Shown piece after piece: positions 52,588 to 61,299 of a DNA stretch of 64,000 nucleotides. The notes beneath the pieces were generated by a model. That model did no database searches. It had not been told where the DNA came from and was given only the letters and a program-made list of their open reading frames with translations. The DNA lies in contig CAYWGH010000026.1 in the NCBI GenBank assembly GCA_964457925.1, positions 1-64,000 on the forward strand, given 5' to 3'. This DNA is from Coneutiohabitans sp964457925 (GTDB lineage Bacteria > Zhuqueibacterota > Zhuqueibacteria > Zhuqueibacterales > Zhuqueibacteraceae). Within the stretch, counting starts at the first letter, position 1; each line of letters opens with the position of its first letter. Both the position numbers and the translations under genes were made by a program.

Positions 52588-55395
52588 CTACTTCATCAGC
52601 ACGAGCTTCTTTTGCGCGGTAAATGCCTGCCCTGAGCCTGTCGAAGGGCCGGCTTTGAGCAGGTACACATACACGCCGCTCGCCACGCGCTCCCCGCGAT
52701 CATCCGTCGCGTCCCACACGATTTGATGCCTGCCACTTGCATACTTGCCATTTGCCACTTGCTTCACCAATTGCCCGTTCGTGTTGAAGATCGACAAGTT
52801 CACTTCGCCCGCTTCCGGCAACGCGAAGTTGATCGTCGTCGTCGGATTGAACGGGTTAGGATAATTCTGCTCCAACTGATAACTGGTCACTGGCGACTGA
52901 TCACTGATCACTTCTTCCTCATCCGAAGAAGATTTGGGCAAATTGCCGGGGCCGGGCAAAGAGCCGGGCGAGTTATGATGCAGGAACAAGCAATCGCGCT
53001 CCACGAGAATTTCATTCGCGCAGATGGAGCCGTGCAGTTGGCTGTTCTTCACCAGCGTGACTTTCGCATTCGGCGCGTTGAAACTGCCGAGCAAATAAGC
53101 TTCTTTGCCGAAGCTCACTGCCGTGCTTTGCAGCGTGTTGAAGGTGACGAGTTCGCTGTCGCTCTCGCCGTTGGGCAGAAGGCGAATCTCCACTTCCTTG
53201 CCCAATTGCAGCTTGCTGACGACGTTGATCGTGATCGGATCGCCGCTGCTCAAATCAATTTCAATCACGGCTTCGGAGCCGGGATAGCGCAGTTCGTTCA
53301 TGAAATACTCGCCGCTCGTCAACTTCAAAGTGCCGCCGCTGTTGAGCGTGACGATATTGTACGAGCCGGGCGCAACGGAGAGTGAGCCGCCGCTCGGCAC
53401 GGTTTTGTTCGATCCGCCGGCGGAATAGCTCAAGCTCGGCAAGTCTTCCGTATCCACCGCACCGACGCTCGGCGTGCCGTTGATCGTTCCGGAGTTGCTG
53501 ATTGCGGTCGCGGAAGTCACATCGCCGTTGATGGTGTTGTCTTTTTGAATGGTGATTTTGCCCACCGCGGTGAGGTTGGAATTGTACGTGCTGGGATCGC
53601 CCTTCTCCACGGTGAGCGTGCCGTTGGAATGAATATCACCCGCCGGCGTGTTTTGCTTCGTGCGTTTGAGCGTGACTTTGTTGGCGAGGAGGACAAAAGG
53701 TTTGACCGGAGCCGCGCCCTGAAATTTCGCCACAAAAATGTCATTGTAACCGGCGCTGCTGGTGAGGGTGGTCTCGTTGGCTTCGCCGGGGCCAAAGGTG
53801 GCCGAACCGAAAAAGTAGCCGGTAACGTAGCTGTTGCCGGCCCCATCCACCGCGATGCTCAAGCCGTAATCATAGTCAGTGCCGCCGGCGCGTTTGGCCC
53901 ACAGCAGGGCGCCGTCGGGAGCATACTTCGCCACAAAGATGTCAGCAAAACCGGCGCTGGTGAGGGTGGTCTCGTTGGCTTCGTCGGGGCTAAAGGTGAC
54001 CGAATCGTAGAAGTAGCCGGTAACATAGCTGTTGCCAGCACCATCCACTGCGATGCCAAAGCCGTAATCATAGTCAGTGCCGCCGGCGCGTTTGGCCCAC
54101 AGCAGGGTGCCGTCGGGAGCATACTTCGCCACAAAGATGTCATCAAAACCGGCGCTGGTGAGGGTGGTCTCGTTGGCTTCGCCGGGGCCAAAGGTGGCCG
54201 AACCGTAGAAGTAGCCGGTAACATAGCTGTTGCCGTCGCCATCCACTGCGATGCCCAAGCCGTAATAATAGTCAGTGCCGCCGGCGCGTTTGGCCCACAG
54301 CACGGCGCCGTCGGGACCATACTTCGCCACAAAGATGTCAAGGGAACCGGCGCTGGTGAGGGTGGTCTCGTTGGCTTCGCCGGGGCCAAAGGTGGCCGAA
54401 CCGTAGAAGTAGCCGGTAACATAGCTGTTGCCGTCGCCATCCACTGCGATGCCCAAGCCGTAATAATAGTCAGTGCCGCCGGCGCGTTTGGCCCACAGCA
54501 CGGCGCCGTCGGGACCATACTTCGCCACAAAGATGTCAAGGGAACCGGCGCTGGTGAGGGTGGTCTCGTTGGCTTCGCCGGGGCCAAAGGTGGCCGAGCC
54601 TTGGAAGGAGCCAGTAACGTAACTGTTGCCGGCACCATCCACTGCGATGCTTGTGCCCTCATCAAAGTCAGTGCCGCCGGCGCGTTTGGCCCATAGCAGG
54701 GCGCCGTCGGGGTCATACTTCGCCACAAAGAGGTCACGAGAACCGGCGCTACTGATGGTGATCTCATTGGCTTCGCCGGGGCCAAACGTGGCCGAACCTT
54801 GGAAGTAGCCGGTAACGTAGCTGTTGCCGGCCCCATCCACCGCAATGCCATCGCCGCTCTCAGAGTCAGTGCCGCCGGCGCGTTTGGCCCATAGCAGGGC
54901 GCCGTCGGGACCATACTTCGCCACAAAGATGTCGCCAAAACCGGCGCCGGTGAGGGTGGTCTCGTTGGCTTCGCCGAGGCCAAAGGTGGCCGAACCTTGG
55001 AAGAAGCCGGTAACATAGCTGTTGCCGCTACCATCCACCGCGATGCTTTTGCCCTCATCAAAGGTAGTGCCGCCGGCGCGTTTGGCCCACAGCAGGGCGC
55101 CGGCGGGGTCATACTTCGCCACAAAGATGTCATATTCACCGGCGCTGGTGAGGGTGGTCTGGTTGGCTTCGCCGGGGCCAAAGGTGGCCGAACCGTTGAA
55201 GTAGCCGGTAACGTAGCTGTTGCCGGCGCCATCCACTGCAATGCTATAGCTAATATCAGAGTAAGTGCCGCCGGCGCGTTTGGCCCATTCCAAATCTTGC
55301 GCGTGCAAACTCACGCCGAGCGGCGCGAGCAACACCGCAATCAGCAGCGCCACAAACAAGCAATTTTTCGAAGAGGAGATTTTACCTTGAGACAT
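52588..55395 (-). CDS. SBBP beta-propeller-repeat protein with T9SS sorting domain
   Basis: Secreted protein of 935 residues. After a signal peptide (to LHAQ) come eight SBBP-type repeats of about 66 residues (DIFVAKYGPDGALLWAKRAG, then AVDGxGNSYVTGYF), probably a beta-propeller. Residues about 565-835 form a cassette starting FVLLANKVTLKRTKQNTPAG that is nearly the same in the next gene and resembles domains of secreted adhesins; I cannot name it surely. The last 90 residues are a T9SS type A sorting domain (LEQNYPNPFNPTTTINFALP), so it should cross the outer membrane by type IX secretion. AAGGAG supports the ATG. Confidence 0.9.
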   Translation of the reverse strand: MSQGKISSSKNCLFVALLIAVLLAPLGVSLHAQDLEWAKRAGGTYSDISYSIAVDGAGNSYVTGYFNGSATFGPGEANQTTLTSAGEYDIFVAKYDPAGALLWAKRAGGTTFDEGKSIAVDGSGNSYVTGFFQGSATFGLGEANETTLTGAGFGDIFVAKYGPDGALLWAKRAGGTDSESGDGIAVDGAGNSYVTGYFQGSATFGPGEANEITISSAGSRDLFVAKYDPDGALLWAKRAGGTDFDEGTSIAVDGAGNSYVTGSFQGSATFGPGEANETTLTSAGSLDIFVAKYGPDGAVLWAKRAGGTDYYYGLGIAVDGDGNSYVTGYFYGSATFGPGEANETTLTSAGSLDIFVAKYGPDGAVLWAKRAGGTDYYYGLGIAVDGDGNSYVTGYFYGSATFGPGEANETTLTSAGFDDIFVAKYAPDGTLLWAKRAGGTDYDYGFGIAVDGAGNSYVTGYFYDSVTFSPDEANETTLTSAGFADIFVAKYAPDGALLWAKRAGGTDYDYGLSIAVDGAGNSYVTGYFFGSATFGPGEANETTLTSSAGYNDIFVAKFQGAAPVKPFVLLANKVTLKRTKQNTPAGDIHSNGTLTVEKGDPSTYNSNLTAVGKITIQKDNTINGDVTSATAISNSGTINGTPSVGAVDTEDLPSLSYSAGGSNKTVPSGGSLSVAPGSYNIVTLNSGGTLKLTSGEYFMNELRYPGSEAVIEIDLSSGDPITINVVSKLQLGKEVEIRLLPNGESDSELVTFNTLQSTAVSFGKEAYLLGSFNAPNAKVTLVKNSQLHGSICANEILVERDCLFLHHNSPGSLPGPGNLPKSSSDEEEVISDQSPVTSYQLEQNYPNPFNPTTTINFALPEAGEVNLSIFNTNGQLVKQVANGKYASGRHQIVWDATDDRGERVASGVYVYLLKAGPSTGSGQAFTAQKKLVLMK
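53865..55290 (-). repeat. Tandem 198-bp coding repeats (SBBP units)
   Basis: Eight units of about 198 bp within the propeller gene. Units 5 and 6 are the same over essentially the whole period (compare 54150-54399 with 54348-54597), a sign of recent duplication or conversion; outer units differ at more places. Confidence 0.85.
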
Positions 55396-55472
55396 GGTGT
55401 TTCTCCTTGATAAATGAAAACGATGGGTTATAGTATTACCTCTGAAAAACTCTCACGACCGTGAAGATTTTT

Positions 55473-55524
55473 GTAGCGCAAGCTTCCAGCTTGCCTTTGT
55501 TTGCAGGCTGGATGCCTGCGCTAC
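55473..55524. repeat. GTAGCGCA...TGCGCTAC inverted repeat, copy 2
   Basis: GTAGCGCA (55473-55480) and TGCGCTAC (55517-55524) with inner AGCTTCCAGCTTGCC and GGCTGGATGCC. It lies in the space between the two T9SS genes. Confidence 0.6.
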
Positions 55525-55623
55525 GAGCTTCTTCCGCGCGGTGAGAAGCGAAGAGCGAGTGGCGATGGGAGAAGGGCGCGCCTGTCGCCCTTCACCATGA
55601 ACGCCTGAAGGCGTTACTACAAA

Positions 55624-57987
55624 CTACTTCATCAACACGAGCTTCTTCTGCGCGGTAAATGCCTGCCCTGAGCCGTGCCCTGAGCCGTGCCCTGAGCCTG
55701 TCGAAGGGCCGGCTTTGAGCAGGTACACATACACGCCGCTCGCCACGCGCTCCCCGCGATCATCCGTCGCGTCCCACACGATTTGATGCCTGCCACTTGC
55801 ATACTTGCCATTTGCCACTTGCTTTACCAATTGCCCATTGGTGTTGAAAATCGACAAGCTCACTTCACTGGCCACTGGCAACTGAAAACTGATCACTGTC
55901 GAAGGATTGAACGGGTTCGGATAATTCTGCTCCAGCGCATAGTCACTGATTACTGATGACTGCTCACTGGTCACTTCTTCCTCATCAAAAGAAGACTTGG
56001 GCAAATTACCAGGGCCGGGCAACGAACCGGGCGAATCATGATGCAGAAACAAGCAATCGCGCTCCACAAGAATTTCTTTCGCGCAGATGGAGCCGTGCAG
56101 TTGGCTGTTCTTCACCAGCGTGACCACGGCATTCGGCGCGTTGAAACTGCCCAACAGATAAGCTTCTTTGCCGAAGCTCACCGCCGTGCTTTGCAGTGTG
56201 TTGAAGGTGACGAGTTCGCTGTCGCTCTCGCCGTTGGGCAGAAGTTGAATCGCGGCCTCTTTGCCCAATTGCAGATTGCTGACGACGTTGATCGTGATCG
56301 GATCGCCGCTGCTCAAATCGATTTCAATCACGGCTTCGGAGCCGGGGTAGCGCAGCTCGTTCATGAAGTACTCGCCGCTCGTTAGCTTCAAAGTGCCGCT
56401 GCTGTTGAGCGTGACGATGCCATACGAGCCGGGCGCAACGGAGAGCGAGCCGCCGCTCGGTACGGTTTTGTTCGATCCGCCGGCAGAATAGCTCAAGCTC
56501 GGCAAGTCTTCCGTATCCACCGGCCCAACGCTCGGCGTGCCGTTGATCGTGCCGGAGTTGCTGATGCTCGCCGCGGAAGTCACATCGCCGTTGATGGTGT
56601 TGTCCTTTTGAATGGTGATCTTGCCCACCGCGGTGAGGTTGGAGTTGTACGTGCTCGGATCGCCCTTCTCCACCGTGAGCGTGCCGTTGGAATGAATATC
56701 GCCCGCCGGCGTGTTTTGCTTCGTGCGTTTGAGCGTGACTTTGTTGGCGAGGAGGACGAAAGTTTTGCCCGCCGGCACCGCGGTAATGTCCAGCGTCCAT
56801 GAGCTGAGCGTGCCGCCATCGCCATCCTGATCGTCGGAGATCGTGATCGTCCACGTGCCGTTGGGGTCTTCGCCGATGAACGCGGCCATGGCTTCTTCGG
56901 GCACGAGCGAGGTTTCCGCCACGAGATTCGCGTAGACTCCGTCTGTCACCAAACCGTCGTTGCTCGAATAGGGAACCAAGCCATCGGGATCGGCATCATC
57001 ATCCCACAACGTGCCGTTGAAGTTATTATCGTTGCCGCCGCCGTTATCCGTGGTTAACGTCACCACCGTTCCGGCAGGTGAGGTCAAGGTAATATTAAGA
57101 TCCTCACTGAAAGTGTGCGTGAGGAACGTAGTCAGGTTCAGATCCAAAAGGTAAGGATCGCAGCCGGAGACCGTAAGGGTGGAGGTAACTGTTGTGGCCG
57201 GAAAAGCAGGGAAAGATACCGGCGTGGTATTGGTGAAACTGTTGGAGGTAGTGGCGGGCGCCGAAGGAAGGGTGGTGACATCCAGCGACCAGGAGCTGAG
57301 CGTGCCCGCATCGCCGCTGAAATCGTCGAAGACCGTGATCGTCCACGTGCCGTTCGGGTCTTCGCCGATAAACGCCCCCATGGCTTCTTCGGGCACCAGC
57401 GGGCTTGCGAGCGTGAGATTCACATAATTATGATCCGTCACCAAGCCATCGTTGGTGGTGTATGGAACCGCGCCGCCGGGATTGGCGTCATCATCCCACA
57501 ACGTGCCGTTGAAGACATTGTCCCTGCCGCCGCCGTTGTCTGTGGTGATGGTCACGATTGTACCAGCAGGTGAGGTCAGGGTGATATCCAAATCAGCAGG
57601 GAAGTTGTGGGTGATGAAGGTGGTCATGTCCAGATCGAGGAGGTAAGCGCCTACGCCTGAGACCGTGATCGTGGAGGTTACCGTGGTCACATCAGGAATT
57701 GCCGTTGGTGTGGTGTTACTGAAAGTAGTGGTGGTGGCAGTGAACCCCGGCGGGGCAGAAGGCGCGCTCGCAATCACATTGCTGCCGCCTTTCTTGTTCA
57801 AAGCGCCACCGCCTTCGCCGCCATCAAACTGAACGTTGACGGTGTCGCATTTGCCTGTGACTTCGTCACAGGTGATCGTCATTTGCTGCATGCGCTTGTC
57901 CTCTTCGCTCTGGGCAAGGGCATGTCGCCCCCCTCCAACGAGCGCGAGGGCCAGGAGCGCAGACAGGAGAAATCTCTTTGGGTTCAT
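55624..57987 (-). CDS. Double P-domain (proprotein-convertase-like) protein with T9SS sorting domain
   Basis: Secreted protein of 787 residues. Signal peptide to HALAQ, a small Cys-containing segment (ITCDEVTGKCDT), then two P domains of about 150 residues (FIGEDPNGTWTITVFDDFSG and FIGEDPNGTWTITISDDQDG) without a protease domain. Next is the FVLLANKVTLKRTKQ cassette and a T9SS sorting domain (LEQNYPNPFNPSTVISFQLP), both nearly the same as in the previous gene. Stand-alone P domains may bind ligands or partners. GTGAGGA supports ATG 57987; an ATG at 58125 would add 46 basic residues. Same strand as the propeller gene, 228 bp away, so possibly one operon. Confidence 0.9.
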   Translation of the reverse strand: MNPKRFLLSALLALALVGGGRHALAQSEEDKRMQQMTITCDEVTGKCDTVNVQFDGGEGGGALNKKGGSNVIASAPSAPPGFTATTTTFSNTTPTAIPDVTTVTSTITVSGVGAYLLDLDMTTFITHNFPADLDITLTSPAGTIVTITTDNGGGRDNVFNGTLWDDDANPGGAVPYTTNDGLVTDHNYVNLTLASPLVPEEAMGAFIGEDPNGTWTITVFDDFSGDAGTLSSWSLDVTTLPSAPATTSNSFTNTTPVSFPAFPATTVTSTLTVSGCDPYLLDLNLTTFLTHTFSEDLNITLTSPAGTVVTLTTDNGGGNDNNFNGTLWDDDADPDGLVPYSSNDGLVTDGVYANLVAETSLVPEEAMAAFIGEDPNGTWTITISDDQDGDGGTLSSWTLDITAVPAGKTFVLLANKVTLKRTKQNTPAGDIHSNGTLTVEKGDPSTYNSNLTAVGKITIQKDNTINGDVTSAASISNSGTINGTPSVGPVDTEDLPSLSYSAGGSNKTVPSGGSLSVAPGSYGIVTLNSSGTLKLTSGEYFMNELRYPGSEAVIEIDLSSGDPITINVVSNLQLGKEAAIQLLPNGESDSELVTFNTLQSTAVSFGKEAYLLGSFNAPNAVVTLVKNSQLHGSICAKEILVERDCLFLHHDSPGSLPGPGNLPKSSFDEEEVTSEQSSVISDYALEQNYPNPFNPSTVISFQLPVASEVSLSIFNTNGQLVKQVANGKYASGRHQIVWDATDDRGERVASGVYVYLLKAGPSTGSGHGSGHGSGQAFTAQKKLVLMK
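55666..55709 (-). repeat. Expanded 12-bp repeat plus CCCTGAGCCTGTCGAAGGGC element inside a CDS
   Basis: Two extra units CCCTGAGCCGTG (55666-55677 and 55678-55689) precede the element at 55690-55709. The other T9SS gene has only the element (52631-52650). The result in protein is GSGHGSGHGSGQ here against GSGQ there. Confidence 0.85.
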
Positions 57988-58246
57988 GGCCGTCCTCACT
58001 TGGTTTTGGGCTCTTTGTCGTTGAAAGAAATCTATTGAGTTGTTCTTCCAACGACGGCTCTTGCGCCTGGAAAACAATTGTGGAGAATGTTTGAAAATGA
58101 TGGCAAAAATGGCTCGGGCTTTCACCTCCTTCGCCCTTTTTGTGAGGGAGATGTTGAATAAATCCTTGCATGAGAATCAAAAACCTCATCCAGCCGTGGA
58201 TGGAAAGGGAGTTGTTCGTGGCGCAGATTTCCAGCACTTATTTTTC

Positions 58247-58366
58247 GCCATCCGCCGCTGGGGATGAAATCCCCAGGCTCAAAGCTCAAGTCGCTTGAAA
58301 GCGACTATCACCCATTGGGTTTTCAGTCTGCTTTAACCGACTTTAGCTTTAAGCCTGAGATTTGAA
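58247..58366. repeat. Compound palindromic repeat
   Basis: Consecutive small palindromes: TGGGGATGAAATCCCCA, AGTCGCTTGAAAGCGACT and an ACCCATTGGGT core, followed by AGTCTGCTTTAACCGACT and a GCTTTAAGCCTGAGATTTGA end. I believe similar strings occur between genes in other environmental genomes; that is memory only. Confidence 0.5.
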
Positions 58367-58582
58367 TCGCAGGCGGCGATGGCAACAATTTCGATGCAAA
58401 ATTCCGGTAGAAAGAAGGGCAAGGGCGTTTTTTGAAGGGCGATTTACACCTTTCGCCCTTCACCTTACACTCCTCGCGCTTTTGCCCAGCCTTGCCGCCA
58501 ATGCAACAGCCTCGAATGAAAATGTTCTCCGCGCCGGCGGAATAGCGCCCATCCAGTGTGCCTGGCGATTCATCAAAACGGG

Positions 58583-58615
58583 GTGCAGCCGGACTTTAAA
58601 AAAGCCCGGCTGCAC
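58583..58615 (-). terminator. Terminator hairpin of the barrel gene
   Basis: GTGCAGCCGG (58583-58592) and CCGGCTGCAC (58606-58615) form a perfect 10-bp stem just after the stop of the leftward gene at 58623; on the minus strand a CCCCGTTTTG follows. Confidence 0.6.
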
Positions 58616-58622
58616 TCAATTA

Positions 58623-59303
58623 TTACTTGCTGCCGAGCGGAAAGCTGATACCGGTCATTAGCTGAAGGCCTCTCGTTTTGACCTCCGCATCACCAGCCAC
58701 GAGTTCTTCGCCCATGAGAGTGATGGCACCTTCCTTGGCAACATCCGCAAGGCCAAGGGCATAGCGACCTTCCACAAAAATCGCGCTGGCGCCGGCCGGC
58801 AAACTCACACCCGCGCCGAAAGTGAGGCCGAGATCAGTGCTTTCGGTGATGTCCTTGGCGTCGGTCTCTACGCCGATGGCGGATGCACTGTAATTTAGTT
58901 TCGAGCTCAAGTTGAACCCAAGGGTTGGGCCGGCCATGAGATAGGGCCGAACGCTGCTCTTGCCAAGATCGATCTTCAGAAGCGCAGGCACTTCCAAATA
59001 GCCCATTTTGTACGCAAATGTCTCCTCGCCCAAACCCGGCTCGGTGAAGGTGACCTCGCCGCCCTTTTGCAAATACATCGGCGTAAAGCGCAGTGAGATA
59101 TTCTCACTCAGCCCGATATCGAGAACCCCGCCGACGCCAAAAAGCGTACGGCTGGAAAAATCGAGTTCGCTACCATCAACATCATTGCCATTGAGATTGG
59201 CGAGGTTCGCGCCACCCATGACGCCGATCTTGACTTGAGCACGGGCCGGCAGTGCAATAAACAGCGCCAAAAACGCCGCGAGCAAAAAATTGAATTTAAT
59301 CAT
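58623..59303 (-). CDS. Outer-membrane beta-barrel protein (PorT/OmpX-like)
   Basis: A 226-residue protein: Sec signal to ARAQ, then VKIGVMGGANLANLNG and eight or so amphipathic strands (ISLRFTPMYLQKGGEVTF, YLEVPALLKIDLG, RPYLMAGPTLGFNLS), ending in ISFPLGSK. This is the usual outline of Bacteroidetes-type porin-family barrels (PF13568-like). It lies next to two T9SS cargo genes; PorT-like barrels are also T9SS components, but this length and pattern are not specific. AAGGAGG decides ATG 59303 over an ATG at 59408. Confidence 0.82.
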   Translation of the reverse strand: MIKFNFLLAAFLALFIALPARAQVKIGVMGGANLANLNGNDVDGSELDFSSRTLFGVGGVLDIGLSENISLRFTPMYLQKGGEVTFTEPGLGEETFAYKMGYLEVPALLKIDLGKSSVRPYLMAGPTLGFNLSSKLNYSASAIGVETDAKDITESTDLGLTFGAGVSLPAGASAIFVEGRYALGLADVAKEGAITLMGEELVAGDAEVKTRGLQLMTGISFPLGSK

Positions 59304-59468
59304 GACGCCCTCCTTATTGGGTTGAGGTTTGAGATTGATGAACTCATGGTTTTGGGTTTTTCGGATCATTGGATTGTTGATTCGATGATCCATGCACTCT
59401 TCGCGCAACGATCTTCTCTTATCGCTCTTCGTTTTTCGGCCCTCGCTTTCGCTCGACGCTCCCGGCCC

Positions 59469-59903
59469 TCATCCCTTCGTCCAGCGCAAAAAGCTTTCAT
59501 TCGCGGCGCCGGCCGGGTAACACCAATCCGGCTGGAGCATGAGGCCGCCAGGCTCGCGCCAGACGAAATCCATGGCCTCTTCGGCCTGGGCGGGGTCGCG
59601 GACATGCACGACATACAGCCGTTCGCCGTTCAGGAAAACCTCCCGCACGTCGCACAAAATTTTCTGGGATTGCAAGGCGCCTTGCACAACTTCGGCTTGA
59701 TAGCGGTCATACGTCGCCCAAACCGCGCCCTCGAATCCGTGCAAATAATCCGGGGCCTCGAGCACGATGGTCACTTGCGTGGTCGCGCCGTAGGGAACTT
59801 GCTGCGGCTCGAGCGCCTCCCACGCCAAAATCTTTCCGTCCGCCAGCCGGATTTTTCCGTGGTCGATGTAAGTGCCGGAAAGGGTGAAGGTGTTTGCGGG
59901 CAT
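59469..59903 (-). CDS. Hypothetical protein
   Basis: A 144-residue protein without a signal peptide or membrane segment, predicted mostly beta (TFTLSGTYIDHGKIRL, ATTQVTIVLEAPDYLHG) with a short helix near AQAEEAMDFVW. I recognise no family. AGGA precedes the ATG at a slightly long spacing. Same strand as the barrel gene but 166 bp away, so an operon is not certain. The coding frame is supported by natural-looking amino-acid composition only. Confidence 0.55.
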   Translation of the reverse strand: MPANTFTLSGTYIDHGKIRLADGKILAWEALEPQQVPYGATTQVTIVLEAPDYLHGFEGAVWATYDRYQAEVVQGALQSQKILCDVREVFLNGERLYVVHVRDPAQAEEAMDFVWREPGGLMLQPDWCYPAGAANESFLRWTKG

Positions 59904-60605
59904 TGGGGATTTTTCCTGGTAAATAAAATCGCGATAAGCCGCGGTGGAGAATGTAGCACAGCCAACACGGCTGCAGGCAAGATGCCTAATGCTGCTAACT
60001 TTTCAGAAAGGCAAGCCCATTGCGAGTAAAAACAATTCAAAAGCATTGACACAAAAATGAATGGCAAAAATATGTGAGCTGGGTTTTCATCAAAAACACT
60101 CTTGGTCGCTTGGTAAGAAACCTGAATATTTTTCTGCCATATATCTTCCTGTCATGATTTTCTTGAAAAAGTTGGTGCCAATGGACAAAATGCCTGCGTT
60201 ACTCCACGCCTCACTTCCTCTCTTTACAGTTGATTCGTTACAAAAAAGCCAAGATTTTCCAACGGGGAGAAGAACCCAACTGATAAAAAGCTTTCATTGA
60301 TTGGGTTTTTCCCTCCCGCCGCGGCGGGCGATTTCTTTTTGATTGCGGCGCGTCCGCCTTGTTATTGTTTGCTATTGATGGAAAAAGATAAGAAAAAGGC
60401 GGGGAGGAAGTCTTTCACCTGACGGTCAAAGGCTTGCAAAATCGGCTCATGCCCAGTGCGGAAAAAGAGGCTATTTTGCGCATTTCGCTCAAAAGTTTGC
60501 ACAAAACGCTCATGGCAGGAAAAGTTTGGGGTAAAAACGCTGTCGAGGGGGGAGTTGCACCGCATGACAAAACGTTTGGGAGCAGAATGAGGTATTCTCG
60601 AACCG
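59904..60605 (+). other. Intergenic region with palindromes
   Basis: This 702-bp spacer includes a degraded GTAGC-type repeat (59952-59999), a terminator-like hairpin AACCCAA (60273-60279) / TTGGGTT (60301-60307) with a T-run, and a CCCGCCGCGGCGGG palindrome (60315-60328). No gene is supported; short open frames there have no ribosome binding sites or recognisable products. Confidence 0.5.
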
Positions 60606-60995
60606 CTAGGTTGCGGAGCCGGTTTCAGTTTTGGGCATGCGATTAATACGAATGTGGCCCGGCTGTATGACGATGAAGGCGTTGCGGAGGTTTTCACCCT
60701 GCTCGTGAACAACGTTCTCCACTGTTTTTGCCAGCGTGTGTCTTGCATTGCCGGGATAACGTATCAAAATTACCCCGGCTGATTCCGTTTGACTGGCAAA
60801 CACCAGCCAACCAAAATCTTTGTCTTCGGTGAGCAAAATACGTTGCTCGTGCGCGGCTTGCTCCATCAATTCGCGATCAGCCGAGCGTTGTGTAACTTCG
60901 CTCACCGCAAGCACCTCGTAGCCCTTGGCGCGCAAAGCGCGAACGACGGCAAAGTCACAGCTTTCATCGGCAAGAAAACGCAGGTCGGAATTCAT
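60606..60995 (-). CDS. DUF5615 PIN-like toxin
   Basis: A 129-residue PIN-fold protein: RFLADESCDFAVVRALRAKG with the first acidic residues, SADRELMEQA and LLTEDKDFGWLVF with the second acidic cluster. DUF5615 proteins are predicted VapC-like ribonuclease toxins. The ATG overlaps the TGA of the DUF433 gene by four bases (ATGA at 60992-60995), so the two are translationally coupled as in a toxin-antitoxin pair. RNase activity and target have not been shown for this protein. Confidence 0.88.
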   Translation of the reverse strand: MNSDLRFLADESCDFAVVRALRAKGYEVLAVSEVTQRSADRELMEQAAHEQRILLTEDKDFGWLVFASQTESAGVILIRYPGNARHTLAKTVENVVHEQGENLRNAFIVIQPGHIRINRMPKTETGSAT

Positions 60996-61222
60996 GCGGC
61001 CGCAGGCAGTAATATCGTCTCATGCGCCAGGGAAGCAGCAGCATAAGCCAATGCCGCCTGAATGTCTTCCCGGGTCAATCGCGGATAAGCGTCGAGCAAT
61101 TCACTCTCCGCAGCCCCTTCGCTGAGTTTGCGGATAATAAGCTCGACCGGTATTCGAGTGCCGCGGATGACCGGCTTGCCGAGCATAACCTCAGGATTGA
61201 TTTCGATGCGTCCAAGAGACAT
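60992..61222 (-). CDS. DUF433 antitoxin
   Basis: A 76-residue protein with the DUF433 signature GRIEINPEVMLGKPVIRGTR, then IPVELIIRKL and LLDAYPRLTREDIQAAL. It is usually found directly before a DUF5615 PIN gene and is the presumed antitoxin with an HTH-like fold. AAGGGAG eight bases upstream of the ATG. It comes first in the pair. Confidence 0.9.
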   Translation of the reverse strand: MSLGRIEINPEVMLGKPVIRGTRIPVELIIRKLSEGAAESELLDAYPRLTREDIQAALAYAAASLAHETILLPAAA

Positions 61223-61299
61223 GTCAAACTCCCTTCATTTGTCAAGCCCGTTAATGACCAATTTGCTCTGTTTTCAATATACACTTTTATTTCGAAAAA

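Larger units (their letters stand above)
57988..58622 (+). other. Intergenic region with repeats
   Basis: The 635 bp include the probable promoter of the P-domain gene (not resolved), a compound repeat at 58247-58366 and a leftward terminator at 58583-58615. No gene is supported. Confidence 0.5.

Noticed and set aside
53545..54696. Repetitive plus-strand frame opposite the propeller array
   Set aside because: Its GEGGLVGFAGAKGGR repeats only reflect the 198-bp coding repeats on the minus strand, where the SBBP pattern and T9SS domain are clear.
53865..55290. CRISPR-like regular array
   Set aside because: The period is 198 bp with no short unique spacers, it is fully coding, and no cas gene is near.
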